Shown piece by piece: positions 22,946 through 33,005 of a stretch of 64,000 nt of DNA; position 1 is the stretch's first letter, and each line of letters begins with the position of its first letter. A program made the translations under genes and the position numbers. The stretch comes from Bacteroides acidifaciens (GTDB lineage Bacteria > Bacteroidota > Bacteroidia > Bacteroidales > Bacteroidaceae): positions 248,001-312,000 of the forward strand of contig NZ_CAEUHO010000005.1 of the NCBI RefSeq assembly GCF_903181435.1. Direction: 5' to 3'. The notes under the pieces were generated by a model. The model did no database searches, was not told the DNA's origin, and saw only the letters and a program-made list of their open reading frames with translations.

Positions 22946-25402
22946 ATGAAAAGATATGTAGATGTCATATTACCACTTCCGCTTCCGAAGAGCTTTACTT
23001 ACTCTTTGCCGGACGAGTATGCGGAAGAAGTGAAGATAGGCTGCCGCGTGGTGGTTCCTTTCGGGCGAAAGAAGTTCTATACAGCTATTGTCCGTAACGT
23101 TCATTATTGTGCTCCGACAGAATATGAAGTGAAAGACATATCGACATTACTGGATGCTTCTCCTATTTTATTGCCGAATCAGTTCAAATTCTGGGAATGG
23201 ATAGCCGATTACTACCTCTGTACGCAGGGAGATGTATATAAGGCGGCATTGCCTTCGGGGCTGAAACTTGAAAGTGAAACGATTGTAGAATATAATCCCG
23301 ACTTTGAAGCGGACGCGCCATTGCCGGAACGTGAACAGCGCATTCTGGATTTGCTGGCTGTCGATTCGCAGCAATGCGTCACTAAACTGGAAAAGGATAG
23401 CGGTGTCAAGAATATCCTTACTGCCATTAAATCCTTGCTTGATAAAGAAGCGATTTTCGTAAAGGAAGAATTGCGGCGTACTTATAAGCCTAAGACGGAA
23501 GCACGGGTGCGTCTTGCCGGAGCAGCCGACGAGAAGAGGCTTCATATTTTGTTTGATATACTCTCCCGTGCTCCGAAGCAACTGGCACTTCTCATGAAAT
23601 ATGTAGAGTGTTCGGGCATTTTGGGAGACGGTGCTCCGAAAGAAATCTCCAAGAAAGAACTGCTGCAACGGGCTAATGTTGCTCCTGCCGTATTGAACGG
23701 CTTGGTGGATAAGAAGATTTTCGAGATTTACTATCATGAAATCGGTCGGCTGAACAAACAGGAGAAAGAGGTTGTCGAACTGAATGCTCTGAATGAGTTT
23801 CAGCAACGGGCACATGACGAGATAGTAGAATCCTTTCGAGAGAAAAATGTCTGTTTGCTTCATGGGGTAACGTCCAGCGGCAAGACGGAAATATATATTC
23901 ATCTGATAGAAGAAGCCATCCGTCAGGGCAGGCAAGTATTATACTTGTTGCCGGAAATTGCGCTGACTACTCAGATAACGGAACGCTTGCAGCGTGTCTT
24001 CGGTTCGCGCCTGGGTATTTATCATTCCAAATTTCCCGATGCCGAGCGGGTTGAGATATGGCGGAAGCAACTCGGAGAGAATGGATATGATATAATTTTG
24101 GGTGTCCGTTCATCCGTATTTCTGCCTTTCCGGAATCTGGGACTGGTGATTGTGGACGAAGAGCATGAAAATACTTATAAGCAGCAAGACCCTGCTCCGC
24201 GTTACCATGCCCGTAGTGCGGCGATAGTGTTGGCAGCCATGTATGGAGCCAAGACTCTGTTGGGAACAGCTACGCCATCCATCGAGTCATGGCAGAATGC
24301 GATGGATGGAAAATACGGCTTTGTACAACTGAAAGAACGGTATAAAGAAATCCAGTTGCCGGAGATTATTCCGGTCGATATAAAGGAATTGCATCGCAAG
24401 AAGAGGATGGTGGGGCAGTTCTCACCACTTCTGATACAATATATGAAAGAGGCTTTGGAGCAGAAGGAGCAGGTGATTCTTTTTCAGAACCGTCGTGGTT
24501 TTGCTCCGATGATAGAATGTCGTACCTGCGGTTGGGTGCCGAAGTGTAAGAACTGTGATGTAAGCCTTACCTATCATAAAGGTATCAATCAACTGACCTG
24601 CCACTATTGTGGCTATACCTACCAACTTCCGAAGGCTTGTCCTGCTTGTGAAGGGACGGAATTGGTAAACCGCGGTTTTGGTACGGAAAAGATTGAAGAT
24701 GACATTAAAGTCCTTTTTCCGGAAGCTGCCGTAGCACGAATGGACTTGGATACTACCCGTACCCGTTCCGCCTACGAGAAGATTATCGCGGACTTTGAGC
24801 AGGGAAAGACGGACATACTCATCGGGACGCAAATGGTATCCAAAGGACTGGACTTCGACCATGTAAGTGTTGTTGGAATATTGAACGCGGATACCATGCT
24901 GAACTATCCCGATTTCCGTTCTTACGAGCGCGCCTTCCAACTGATGGCGCAAGTAGCGGGACGTGCCGGACGTAAGAACAAGCGCGGACGAGTGGTGCTG
25001 CAAACCAAAAGCATCGAGCATCCGATTATTCACCAGGTCATCGCCAATGATTATGAGGATATGGTGAACGGACAACTGGCGGAACGTCAGATGTTCCATT
25101 ATCCGCCTTATTACCGCCTGGTATATGTCTATCTTAAAAATCATAATGAAGCTTTGCTCGACCAAATGGCGGCAGTGATGGCAAACAAACTGAGAGCTGT
25201 ATTCGGTAACCGTGTGTTGGGGCCGGATAAACCGCCGGTTGCCCGTATCCAAACATTATTTATTAAAAAGATAGTGGTGAAGATTGAGCAGAATGCACCG
25301 ATGGGACGTGCACGGGAACTATTGCTGCGCATCCAGCGTGAGATGATTGAAGACGAACATTACAAATCTTTGATTATCTATTATGATGTGGATCCTATGT
25401 GA
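22946..25402 (+). CDS. priA: Primosomal protein N' (replication restart helicase PriA)
   Basis: An 818-aa helicase. The N-terminal 3'-DNA-binding domain starts MKRYVDVILPLPLPKSFTYS. Walker A is GVTSSGKTE (about 310), Walker B is VIVDEEHENTYK, and a zinc module of eight Cys runs from CRTCGWVPKCKNC to CPACEG. Helicase motifs V/VI are in IGTQMVSKGLDFDHV and AQVAGRAGRKNKRG. It reloads the replisome at stalled forks. The start is set by the overlapping promoter. Length is normal for Bacteroides PriA. Confidence 0.96.
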   Translation: MKRYVDVILPLPLPKSFTYSLPDEYAEEVKIGCRVVVPFGRKKFYTAIVRNVHYCAPTEYEVKDISTLLDASPILLPNQFKFWEWIADYYLCTQGDVYKAALPSGLKLESETIVEYNPDFEADAPLPEREQRILDLLAVDSQQCVTKLEKDSGVKNILTAIKSLLDKEAIFVKEELRRTYKPKTEARVRLAGAADEKRLHILFDILSRAPKQLALLMKYVECSGILGDGAPKEISKKELLQRANVAPAVLNGLVDKKIFEIYYHEIGRLNKQEKEVVELNALNEFQQRAHDEIVESFREKNVCLLHGVTSSGKTEIYIHLIEEAIRQGRQVLYLLPEIALTTQITERLQRVFGSRLGIYHSKFPDAERVEIWRKQLGENGYDIILGVRSSVFLPFRNLGLVIVDEEHENTYKQQDPAPRYHARSAAIVLAAMYGAKTLLGTATPSIESWQNAMDGKYGFVQLKERYKEIQLPEIIPVDIKELHRKKRMVGQFSPLLIQYMKEALEQKEQVILFQNRRGFAPMIECRTCGWVPKCKNCDVSLTYHKGINQLTCHYCGYTYQLPKACPACEGTELVNRGFGTEKIEDDIKVLFPEAAVARMDLDTTRTRSAYEKIIADFEQGKTDILIGTQMVSKGLDFDHVSVVGILNADTMLNYPDFRSYERAFQLMAQVAGRAGRKNKRGRVVLQTKSIEHPIIHQVIANDYEDMVNGQLAERQMFHYPPYYRLVYVYLKNHNEALLDQMAAVMANKLRAVFGNRVLGPDKPPVARIQTLFIKKIVVKIEQNAPMGRARELLLRIQREMIEDEHYKSLIIYYDVDPM

Positions 25403-25459
25403 TGAAAGAAATTATTCCCCTTATAAATAACCTTTATTCATTTAATTAACTAACTAACC

Positions 25460-27256
25460 ATGAAACGACTTACTATTATTTCTTTAGCCAGTCTATTTAG
25501 TATGAGTGCTCTGTTTGCCCAGCAAGGAGTTACTCAGTGTGGAACCCCGACAGGACAACCGAAATTCCCTCTGGGGACTTATCAGGAATTGCCTGACCCT
25601 GCGATACCTTCCGAGAAGGAATGGGCGGCAGTTACAACGACGCAAGTCTCTTGGGGTACAACAGACACCCGCTATGCGAAACATCAACTTCCCTCATTGA
25701 AAAATCAAAAGACTATTTCTCTGAAGGGCTGGCGCGGTGAACGTGTAAATGCCCAGGCTGTTGTATGGACAGGAACAGAATTGCAAGACTTGAACTTCAG
25801 CTTTTCCGACTTTAAAGATAAGAAAGGGAACATGCTTCCAAAAGAAGCATTGACTGCCGGATTTGTACGTTATGTGATGACAGATGAACTGAACAAGGAT
25901 GGGAGAGGGGCTTGCGGTTACCGCAAATCGGCGGACTTCGATTCGCTGCTGGTAGCCGACCCGATTGACCCGAACCTGAAGTCAATGACATTGCCTGTCC
26001 GCACCGTCCAACCTATCTGGGTGCAATGTTGGATTCCACAATCTGCTGCTCCCGGAGCTTATAAAGGTGAATTATTGGTCAACGACGGTTCACGCCTGTT
26101 GCAACGTCTGAATCTTGAAATAAATGTTTCTTCCCGCGAGCTTCCCCAACCATCGGAATGGGCTTTTCATCTGGATTTGTGGCAAAGTCCATATGCCGTA
26201 GCCCGTTATTATCAGGTTCCTCTGTGGAGCCAGGAGCATCTCGACGCCATGCGTCCTTTGATGAAAATGTTGGCAAATGCCGGACAGAAGATTATCACAG
26301 CTACTTTGATGCATAAGCCTTGGAACGGGCAGACGGAAGATTATTTCGATACAATGGTGACCTGGATGAAGCGTGCGGATGGTACATGGGCTTTTGACTA
26401 TACTATCTTCGACCGTTGGGTAGAGTTTATGATGAGCGTTGGCATTGACAAGCAGATTAACTGTTACTCGATGGTGCCCTGGAAGCTGTCTTTCCAATAC
26501 TACGACCAGGCAACGAACTCTCTGAAATCGGTGAAGACTGCTCCGGGAGAACAGGCTTATGAAGAAATGTGGGTGGCAATGCTTGATTCTTTCTCCAAGC
26601 ATCTGAAAGAAAAAGGCTGGTTTGATATTTGCACTATCGCAATGGACGAACGTCCGATGGATGTGATGCAGAAAACATTGAAAGTGATTCGCAAGGCTGA
26701 CCCGGATTTTAAAGTTTCGTTGGCGGGAAATTATCATGCGGAGATTGAACCGGATTTGTATGATTATTGCATTGTAATCGGTCAGAACTACCCCGAAGAT
26801 GTACGTATCCGCCGTAAAGCTGAGAATAAGCGCACCACCTATTATACCTGTTGCACGGAAGCGCATCCTAATACGTTTACTTTCTCTGACCCGGCAGAAG
26901 CTGCCTGGATGAGTTTCTATTCTTCAAAGAAACATTTGGATGGTTATCTGCGTTGGGCATATAATAGTTGGCCGTTGGAACCGTTGCTCGATTCACGTTT
27001 CCGTACGTGGGCTGCCGGAGATACGTATTTGGTATACCCCGGAGCACGTAGCTGTATCCGCTTCGAACGTTTGATAGAAGGAGTACAGGCGCATGAGAAA
27101 ATAAATATTCTTCGCCAGGAATTTGAGAAGAAAGGAGACAAAGCCGGATTAAAGAAAATAGAAAAGATGTTGGCTCCGTTCAATCTGGGGGATATGCCGG
27201 AGATTCCGGCAGCAGTCACCGTGAACCGCGCTAATCAGATATTGAATTCATTGTAA
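25460..27256 (+). CDS. DUF4091 glycoside-hydrolase-like secreted protein
   Basis: A 598-aa protein with a signal peptide MKRLTIISLASLFSMSALFA. An N-terminal beta-sandwich (about 80-230) precedes a TIM-barrel-like part (about 250-530) containing FHLDLWQSPYAVARYYQVPL, ICTIAMDERPMDVMQ with an acidic pair (Asp-Glu), and YLRWAYNSWPLEPLLDSRFR. This is the DUF4091 layout, related to GH123 (N-acetyl-hexosaminidase). Acidic residues in AMDERP are candidates for catalysis. The substrate is unknown, probably a host or dietary glycan. It has no SusC/D partners nearby. Confidence 0.85.
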   Translation: MKRLTIISLASLFSMSALFAQQGVTQCGTPTGQPKFPLGTYQELPDPAIPSEKEWAAVTTTQVSWGTTDTRYAKHQLPSLKNQKTISLKGWRGERVNAQAVVWTGTELQDLNFSFSDFKDKKGNMLPKEALTAGFVRYVMTDELNKDGRGACGYRKSADFDSLLVADPIDPNLKSMTLPVRTVQPIWVQCWIPQSAAPGAYKGELLVNDGSRLLQRLNLEINVSSRELPQPSEWAFHLDLWQSPYAVARYYQVPLWSQEHLDAMRPLMKMLANAGQKIITATLMHKPWNGQTEDYFDTMVTWMKRADGTWAFDYTIFDRWVEFMMSVGIDKQINCYSMVPWKLSFQYYDQATNSLKSVKTAPGEQAYEEMWVAMLDSFSKHLKEKGWFDICTIAMDERPMDVMQKTLKVIRKADPDFKVSLAGNYHAEIEPDLYDYCIVIGQNYPEDVRIRRKAENKRTTYYTCCTEAHPNTFTFSDPAEAAWMSFYSSKKHLDGYLRWAYNSWPLEPLLDSRFRTWAAGDTYLVYPGARSCIRFERLIEGVQAHEKINILRQEFEKKGDKAGLKKIEKMLAPFNLGDMPEIPAAVTVNRANQILNSL

Positions 27257-27316
27257 CCGGCGTAGCGCCGGAGCAAGGTTTCCTTGCGGCGTATTGTCAA
27301 GTATTAAAAGTTAATT

Positions 27317-27787
27317 ATGAAGAAAATATTATTCGTTTGCCTGGGAAATATCTGCCGTAGCTCTACGGCAGAGGGCGTAATGCTTCACTTGGTAAAAGAA
27401 GCAGGACTGGAAAAAGAGTTTGTGATAGACTCTGCCGGAATCCTGTCTTATCATCAGGGCGAATTGCCGGATAGCCGAATGCGTGCCCATGCGGCACGAC
27501 GTGGCTATGAACTGGTGCATCGTTCGCGTCCTGTCCGTACGGAAGATTTTTATAATTTTGATTTAATCATCGGTATGGACGACCGGAATATAGATGACTT
27601 GAAGGATAAATCTCCTTCTCCCGAAGAGTGGAAGAAAATTCATCGCATGACAGAATATTGTACCCGTATTCCTGCGGATCACGTCCCCGACCCCTACTAT
27701 GGAGGAGCCGAGGGATTTGAATATGTGCTCGATGTGCTTGAAGATGCCTGTGCAGGGCTGCTTACTTCTTTAACTCAGGATAGCTGA
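27317..27787 (+). CDS. Low-molecular-weight protein-tyrosine phosphatase
   Basis: A 156-aa enzyme. The P-loop CLGNICRSS (Cys8-x5-Arg14) lies at the N-terminus, and the general-acid loop DHVPDPYYGG (Asp about 125) near the C-terminus. It dephosphorylates Tyr-phosphorylated proteins, in bacteria often polysaccharide-export kinases. No kinase is nearby. Its last 26 bp overlap the 3' end of the convergent pgpH-like gene. Confidence 0.94.
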   Translation: MKKILFVCLGNICRSSTAEGVMLHLVKEAGLEKEFVIDSAGILSYHQGELPDSRMRAHAARRGYELVHRSRPVRTEDFYNFDLIIGMDDRNIDDLKDKSPSPEEWKKIHRMTEYCTRIPADHVPDPYYGGAEGFEYVLDVLEDACAGLLTSLTQDS

Positions 27788-29834
27788 TTCGGGTATGATA
27801 AGCAATCTTTAATTTTTCCTTGAATACAGCTTTCACTGTTGCGATGTCCTTGAAAGTGATGGGACATTCTTTGAAATAACCTTCAGTAACCTGGGAGTCG
27901 ATAATCTTGTCGACCAGGTTACTGATGCTTTCTTCTGTATACTCCGGCAGGCTGCGTGACGCGGCTTCCACAGCATCTGCCATCATCAGGATAGCCTGTT
28001 CTTTGGTGAATGGATTCGGTCCGGGATAAGTGAACAATTCTTCGTTCGGCTCCTCATCCGGATGCTCGTTCTTCCATGAAATGTAGAAATATTTGGTTTT
28101 TCCCTGTCCGTGATGGGTGCTGATAAAGTCTTTGACGGCTTTAGGCAGGTTATGCTTATCAGCCAACTTTAATCCGTCTGTGACATGGTTGATAACCACC
28201 TGCGCACTTTGTTCGTAACCCAGGTTCTTGTGCGGATTGACTCCGCCTGACTGGTTCTCTGTAAAGAATGCCGGATTTTCCATCTTCCCTATATCGTGAT
28301 ACAACGCTCCTGTACGTACCAACTGGCTTTTGGCGCCGATGCGGATAGCCGCCTCTGCCGCTAGGTTGGCTACTTGCATGGAATGTTGGAACGTTCCGGG
28401 GACTGTCTCGGACATTTGTCTCAACAGGTCATTATTGATGTTCGAAAGTTCCACCAACGTCACATTCGAGGTAAATCCGAACATTTTTTCGAGTAAGAAT
28501 AGCAACGGATAAGCGAATAACAGTAAGATTCCATTAATAAAGAAATAGGTGTACATCCGTATATTCAACTTTGAGAAGTCATTTGAAAGCCCGTTCTCCG
28601 TCATTAGCTCAAAAGCAAAATAAACAGCGGCATAAGTCAGTATGACTAACAAGGCTGTGCGGAAAAGCTGTGACCTCTGCGAGAGTTCCCTTAAACTGAA
28701 TATTGCCACCATCCCTGCTGCTAGCTGGGTGAGGATAAACTCATGCGGGAAACGCAGGGATATAGAACAAATCAATATTGTGATGACATGGGTAAGGAAC
28801 GCTGTCCTCGAATCGAGGAACACGCGTATAATAATAGGTAGCATCGCATAAGGAATAATATACACATTAAATACATTATGTGCCACCATAAAAGCCGTGA
28901 CGATGCTATAAAATACAATCAATGTAAAGAGTAACGATAAACTGCCTTTCCGCTGGTAATAATCTTTCCTGAACAAGTCAAGATAGAGCATGAAGCAGAG
29001 TATCAGCATGCCGACAAACAGGATTTGCCCGCCAAGAATCAGCCGGCTTTGTCCCATGGATTCATTGCGCTTGATGGATTCTTTACGTAGCGACTCCAGT
29101 ATGTTGTAAGTTTCAGTGCTGATGATTTCGCCCCGGTCGATAATCTTTTGTCCGCTGACTACAAGCCCTTTTGCCCAGGAATAGCTGTTCAGCATCTCTT
29201 CCTTGGCTGTCTGGGTTCTCTGCTCGTCAAATGTGAGGTTAGGAGTGATGTATTCGTTCAACGAACATTGCCTGAGAATCTCCCGGTTGAAGTGGACGGA
29301 ATCTGCCGAAAGCAGGTATTCATATGCTTTTTTTACAGTATAAATATCGTCTGTCGGATGTGAATTGGCAAGTTTGTCATCAATGACCATGATAGACGTG
29401 GTGCTGTCTTTTTGTAGTTGCTGGATGTTTTCCGTAGACACAATCCCGGCTTGGTAGATGGCTTTTAGGGTGCGTTCAATGTAGCGCAGGTAATCTATGG
29501 AAGGAAGTATTCCTTTCAGATTCGTGTGATAGTTCTCTTTCAGTTTGGCTATCGCATCCTTTTCGATTTTCTTGTCAAGCTCGTAATAAGGCTGGAAAAG
29601 AGCTAACAGGCTGTCCTGCTCTTTCTTCACCACTGCATCGTCCTTATAAATAGGAAAGTCGAAAGTGGCTATCAGTTGTCCGTATTTCCAGGGCTTGTTT
29701 ATGTCAAACTGATAGTTGAACTTGCCGTCACGCGGCAGAAAATAGACTATCAGTGCCACAGTGCTCACAAACAGCAGTGATTTATATAGCAAATCTCTCC
29801 ATGAAAAACTCTTTTTATTCTTCAAATGTTCCAT
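27762..29834 (-). CDS. 7TM-HD family phosphohydrolase (PgpH-type c-di-AMP phosphodiesterase)
   Basis: A 690-aa inner-membrane protein. A short cytoplasmic N-terminus (MEHLKNKKSFSWRDLLYK) and first helix (SLLFVSTVALIVYFL) precede a large extracytoplasmic 7TMR-HDED domain. A run of six to seven helices follows (about 270-460), then an HD domain with GALYHDIGKMENPAFFTENQ and ISTHHGQGKT. Such proteins hydrolyse c-di-AMP, controlling osmotic and wall homeostasis. The frame opens 39 bp earlier, but the MEHLK start at 29834 fits better. It ends convergent with the phosphatase, overlapping 26 bp. Confidence 0.9.
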   Translation of the reverse strand: MEHLKNKKSFSWRDLLYKSLLFVSTVALIVYFLPRDGKFNYQFDINKPWKYGQLIATFDFPIYKDDAVVKKEQDSLLALFQPYYELDKKIEKDAIAKLKENYHTNLKGILPSIDYLRYIERTLKAIYQAGIVSTENIQQLQKDSTTSIMVIDDKLANSHPTDDIYTVKKAYEYLLSADSVHFNREILRQCSLNEYITPNLTFDEQRTQTAKEEMLNSYSWAKGLVVSGQKIIDRGEIISTETYNILESLRKESIKRNESMGQSRLILGGQILFVGMLILCFMLYLDLFRKDYYQRKGSLSLLFTLIVFYSIVTAFMVAHNVFNVYIIPYAMLPIIIRVFLDSRTAFLTHVITILICSISLRFPHEFILTQLAAGMVAIFSLRELSQRSQLFRTALLVILTYAAVYFAFELMTENGLSNDFSKLNIRMYTYFFINGILLLFAYPLLFLLEKMFGFTSNVTLVELSNINNDLLRQMSETVPGTFQHSMQVANLAAEAAIRIGAKSQLVRTGALYHDIGKMENPAFFTENQSGGVNPHKNLGYEQSAQVVINHVTDGLKLADKHNLPKAVKDFISTHHGQGKTKYFYISWKNEHPDEEPNEELFTYPGPNPFTKEQAILMMADAVEAASRSLPEYTEESISNLVDKIIDSQVTEGYFKECPITFKDIATVKAVFKEKLKIAYHTRISYPELKK

Positions 29835-29892
29835 ATCCACTGAAATTTTTGCGAAAAGTACAAAAAAAAACAATAGTGTGGAAAAAAAGGTT

Positions 29893-29900
29893 TAATTTTG
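29893..29900 (+). promoter_or_regulatory. -7 box of gltX
   Basis: TAATTTTG, about 29 bp before the ATG. No clear -33 element is seen. Confidence 0.55.
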
Positions 29901-29928
29901 CCATGATTTACCTATACTAACCCAAATT

Positions 29929-31446
29929 ATGGCAGAAAGAAAAGTAAGAGTTCGTTTTGCTCCGAGTCCTACTGGAGCATTGCACATCGGTGGTGTGCGT
30001 ACAGCTTTGTATAATTATCTATTTGCGCGTCAACACGACGGAGACCTGATATTTCGTATTGAAGATACTGACTCTCACCGGTTTGTTCCGGGAGCGGAAG
30101 AGTACATACTCGAATCTTTCAAGTGGTTGGGTATCCATTTTGATGAAGGTGTGAGTTTCGGTGGCGAACATGGCCCGTACCGTCAGTCCGAACGCCGCGA
30201 AATCTACAAGAAATACGTGCAGGTTTTGCTGGAAAATGGAAAGGCATACATCGCTTTTGATACTCCGGAGGAACTGGATGCTAAACGCGCGGAAATTGCT
30301 AACTTCCAATATGACGCATCTACACGTGGAATGATGCGCAATTCGCTGACTATGTCGAAAGAAGAAGTGGATGCACTGATTGCTGAAGGCAAACAATATG
30401 TAGTCCGTTTCAAAATAGAACCGAATGAGGATGTGCATGTGAACGACCTGATTCGTGGTGAAGTGATTATCAATTCATCTATCCTTGATGACAAGGTGCT
30501 TTATAAATCGGCTGATGAACTGCCTACTTACCATCTGGCAAATATCGTAGACGACCATTTGATGGAAGTGTCTCACGTGATTCGCGGTGAAGAGTGGTTG
30601 CCTTCCGCACCCTTGCATGTGCTGTTGTATCGTGCTTTCGGTTGGGAAGATACGATGCCTGAATTTGCCCACTTGCCCTTGCTGCTGAAACCGGAAGGTA
30701 ATGGAAAACTGAGCAAGCGTGACGGTGACCGTCTGGGATTCCCTGTATTTCCGCTGGAATGGCATGACCCGAAATCTGGGGAAGTGTCTTCTGGTTATCG
30801 TGAATCCGGCTATCTGCCCGAAGCGGTAATCAATTTCCTTGCTTTGCTGGGATGGAATCCGGGCAACGACCAAGAAGTGATGTCGATGGACGAACTGATA
30901 AAGTTGTTCGACCTGCGCCGTTGTAGTAAGTCGGGGGCTAAATTCGACTACAAGAAAGGGATATGGTTCAATCATCAGTATATCCAGCAGAAGCCGAATG
31001 AGGAAATAGCTGAGTTGTTCCTGCCTGTGTTGAAGGAACATGGAGTGGAAGCTCCTTTCGAAAAGGTAGTGACAGTGGTTGGCATGATGAAAGACCGCGT
31101 TAGTTTCGTTAAAGAACTGTGGGATGTATGTGGCTTCTTCTTTGTGGCTCCTGCCGAATATGATGAAAAGACTGTGAAGAAACGTTGGAAAGAAGATTCC
31201 GCAAAGTGTATGACTGAATTGGCGGAAGTGATTGCCGGCATCGAGGATTTTAGTATCGAAGGACAGGAAAAGGTCGTAATGGACTGGATTGCCGAAAAAG
31301 GCTATCATACAGGCAATATCATGAATGCTTTCCGACTGACTTTGGTGGGTGAAGGAAAAGGACCGCATATGTTCGATATTTCATGGGTATTGGGTAAAGA
31401 GGAGACGATAGCTCGTATGAAGCGGGCGATAGAGGTTTTGAAGTAA
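29929..31446 (+). CDS. gltX: Glutamyl-tRNA synthetase
   Basis: A 505-aa class I synthetase. The HIGH-type motif [20 protein letters not shown] lies at about 9-28 and the KMSKS-type [11 protein letters not shown] at about 262. It charges tRNA-Glu in the cytoplasm. The anticodon-binding region follows to the C-terminus. Length and motif spacing are typical for Bacteroidetes GltX. The kdo transferase gene starts 13 bp after its stop, so the two are likely cotranscribed. Confidence 0.97.
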   Translation: MAERKVRVRFAPSPTGALHIGGVRTALYNYLFARQHDGDLIFRIEDTDSHRFVPGAEEYILESFKWLGIHFDEGVSFGGEHGPYRQSERREIYKKYVQVLLENGKAYIAFDTPEELDAKRAEIANFQYDASTRGMMRNSLTMSKEEVDALIAEGKQYVVRFKIEPNEDVHVNDLIRGEVIINSSILDDKVLYKSADELPTYHLANIVDDHLMEVSHVIRGEEWLPSAPLHVLLYRAFGWEDTMPEFAHLPLLLKPEGNGKLSKRDGDRLGFPVFPLEWHDPKSGEVSSGYRESGYLPEAVINFLALLGWNPGNDQEVMSMDELIKLFDLRRCSKSGAKFDYKKGIWFNHQYIQQKPNEEIAELFLPVLKEHGVEAPFEKVVTVVGMMKDRVSFVKELWDVCGFFFVAPAEYDEKTVKKRWKEDSAKCMTELAEVIAGIEDFSIEGQEKVVMDWIAEKGYHTGNIMNAFRLTLVGEGKGPHMFDISWVLGKEETIARMKRAIEVLK

Positions 31447-31459
31447 TCGACACAGTACT

Positions 31460-32683
31460 ATGCTTTACGACCTGGCAATAGTCATTTATGACTTTATAGT
31501 CCATTTAGCCGCTCCGTTTAGCCGCAAGCCCCGGAAGATGATGAAGGGGCATTGGGTGGTATATGAACTTCTGCGCCAACAAGTGGAGAAAGGGGAGCGG
31601 TATATCTGGTTCCATGCTGCTTCATTAGGTGAGTTTGAACAGGGGCGTCCCTTGATTGAAATGATTCGGGCAAAATATCCGGACTACAAGATATTGCTGA
31701 CATTCTTTTCTCCTTCCGGCTATGAGGTGCGCAAGCACTACCGGGGAGCGGATGTTGTCTGCTATCTGCCGTTTGACAAACCGAGGAACGTGAAAAAGTT
31801 CCTTGATATTGCGAATCCTTGTATGGCGTTCTTTATCAAGTATGAGTTCTGGAAGAATTATTTGGATGCACTTCACAAACGCCGTATTCCGGTATATAGT
31901 GTATCGTCTATCTTCCGTCGCGAACAGATATTTTTTAAATGGTACGGTGGAACTTATCGCAGTGTCTTGAAGGATTTCGATCATTTGTTTGTGCAGAACG
32001 AGGCTTCAAAGCGCTATTTATCGAAGATTGGCATCAATCGTGTGACGGTAGTGGGTGATACTCGTTTCGACAGGGTGTTGCAGATCCGCGAAGAAGCCAA
32101 AGACCTTCCGTTGGTAAAAAAATTCAAGGGCGACAATGCCTTTACTTTTGTTGCCGGAAGCTCTTGGGGACCGGACGAAGACCTGTTCCTCGAATACTTC
32201 AATAACCACCCGGAAATGAAGTTGATTATCGCTCCGCACGTGATAGATGAGAATCACCTGGTAGAAATAATCAGCAAACTGAAACGACCATATGTACGCT
32301 ATACTCGTGCTGACGCAAAGAATGTGTTGAAAGCCGACTGCCTGATTATAGACTGCTTCGGATTGCTTTCTTCCATTTATCGCTATGGGGAGATTGCGTA
32401 TATTGGTGGTGGTTTCGGCGTAGGTATCCATAATACACTGGAAGCTGCCGTGTATGGAATCCCCGTAATTTTTGGACCGAAGTATCAGAAATTTATGGAA
32501 GCTATGCAATTGCTTGAAGCGAAAGGTGCTTACTCTATTAAGGATTATGACGAACTGAAAGGTCTATTGGAACGTTTCCGTACAGATGAAGCTTTCTTGC
32601 GTGAAACCGGTACCAATGCGGGTTATTATGTGACAAGCAACGCCGGAGCTACGGAGAAGATTATGCATATGATTAATTTCTAA
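31460..32683 (+). CDS. waaA: 3-deoxy-D-manno-octulosonic acid (Kdo) transferase
   Basis: A 407-aa GT30-type enzyme. An N-terminal membrane anchor (MLYDLAIVIYDFIVHLAAPF) is followed by the conserved IWFHAASLGEFEQGRPLIEM with the catalytic Glu. The C-terminal nucleotide-binding part includes YIGGGFGVGIHNTLEAAVYG and PVIFGPKY. It transfers Kdo from CMP-Kdo to lipid A precursor at the inner membrane. It is 13 bp behind gltX, so it is probably an operon, and is closed by a hairpin with a T run at 32790. Confidence 0.95.
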   Translation: MLYDLAIVIYDFIVHLAAPFSRKPRKMMKGHWVVYELLRQQVEKGERYIWFHAASLGEFEQGRPLIEMIRAKYPDYKILLTFFSPSGYEVRKHYRGADVVCYLPFDKPRNVKKFLDIANPCMAFFIKYEFWKNYLDALHKRRIPVYSVSSIFRREQIFFKWYGGTYRSVLKDFDHLFVQNEASKRYLSKIGINRVTVVGDTRFDRVLQIREEAKDLPLVKKFKGDNAFTFVAGSSWGPDEDLFLEYFNNHPEMKLIIAPHVIDENHLVEIISKLKRPYVRYTRADAKNVLKADCLIIDCFGLLSSIYRYGEIAYIGGGFGVGIHNTLEAAVYGIPVIFGPKYQKFMEAMQLLEAKGAYSIKDYDELKGLLERFRTDEAFLRETGTNAGYYVTSNAGATEKIMHMINF

Positions 32684-32722
32684 ATATAGACCGCCTTTCA
32701 TGAGGCGTTGGAAATCGGATTT

Positions 32723-32790
32723 ATCTCCATGAGGTTGTGCCAAGAGTCAGTAGTGATTTGAGCACAAACCTTATGGAGATTTTATTTTTT
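32723..32790 (+). terminator. Long-stem terminator of waaA
   Basis: ATCTCCATGAGGTTGTGC pairs with GCACAAACCTTATGGAGAT (small bulge) around a 21-nt loop, followed by TTTATTTTTT. Confidence 0.7.
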
Positions 32791-32813
32791 CATCATGTCT
32801 TGCTATTAGCCTG

Positions 32814-33005
32814 CTATTTATTGATTTCGTGCTTTAATATTTCTTCCAGTTCTTTCCGTGTCACGTGGATGAACCGTTTTGCTATATTTCCCTGCTTGTC
32901 TATCACCAGATACATCGGTAGTCCTGACATCTGAAAATGCTTCCAGAGATAGCCCCATTGCTTTTCGTTCAGCCAATAGTGCTCGCAGGAAAATTGCTCC
33001 TTTAT
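32814..33005 (-). pseudogene. C-terminal remnant of a thioredoxin-like (TlpA/ResA-type) protein
   Basis: The minus-strand frame reads HYWLNEKQWGYLWKHF, then SGLPMYLVIDKQGNIAKRF, then ELEEILKHEINK, stop. SGLPMYLVIDKQGNI is the cis-Pro region and following strand of the thioredoxin fold in Bacteroides TlpA-like oxidoreductases. The N-terminal part with the CxxC is absent; immediately upstream is the carbonic anhydrase stop codon. The fragment is therefore a deletion scar, with no start or promoter of its own. Confidence 0.75.

Noticed and set aside
24422..25252. 276-codon frame antisense to priA
   Set aside because: It is a shadow of the priA codon pattern; priA has full motifs.
30475..31368. 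297-codon frame antisense to gltX
   Set aside because: Shadow frame opposite a clear synthetase; His/Phe-rich with no start signal.
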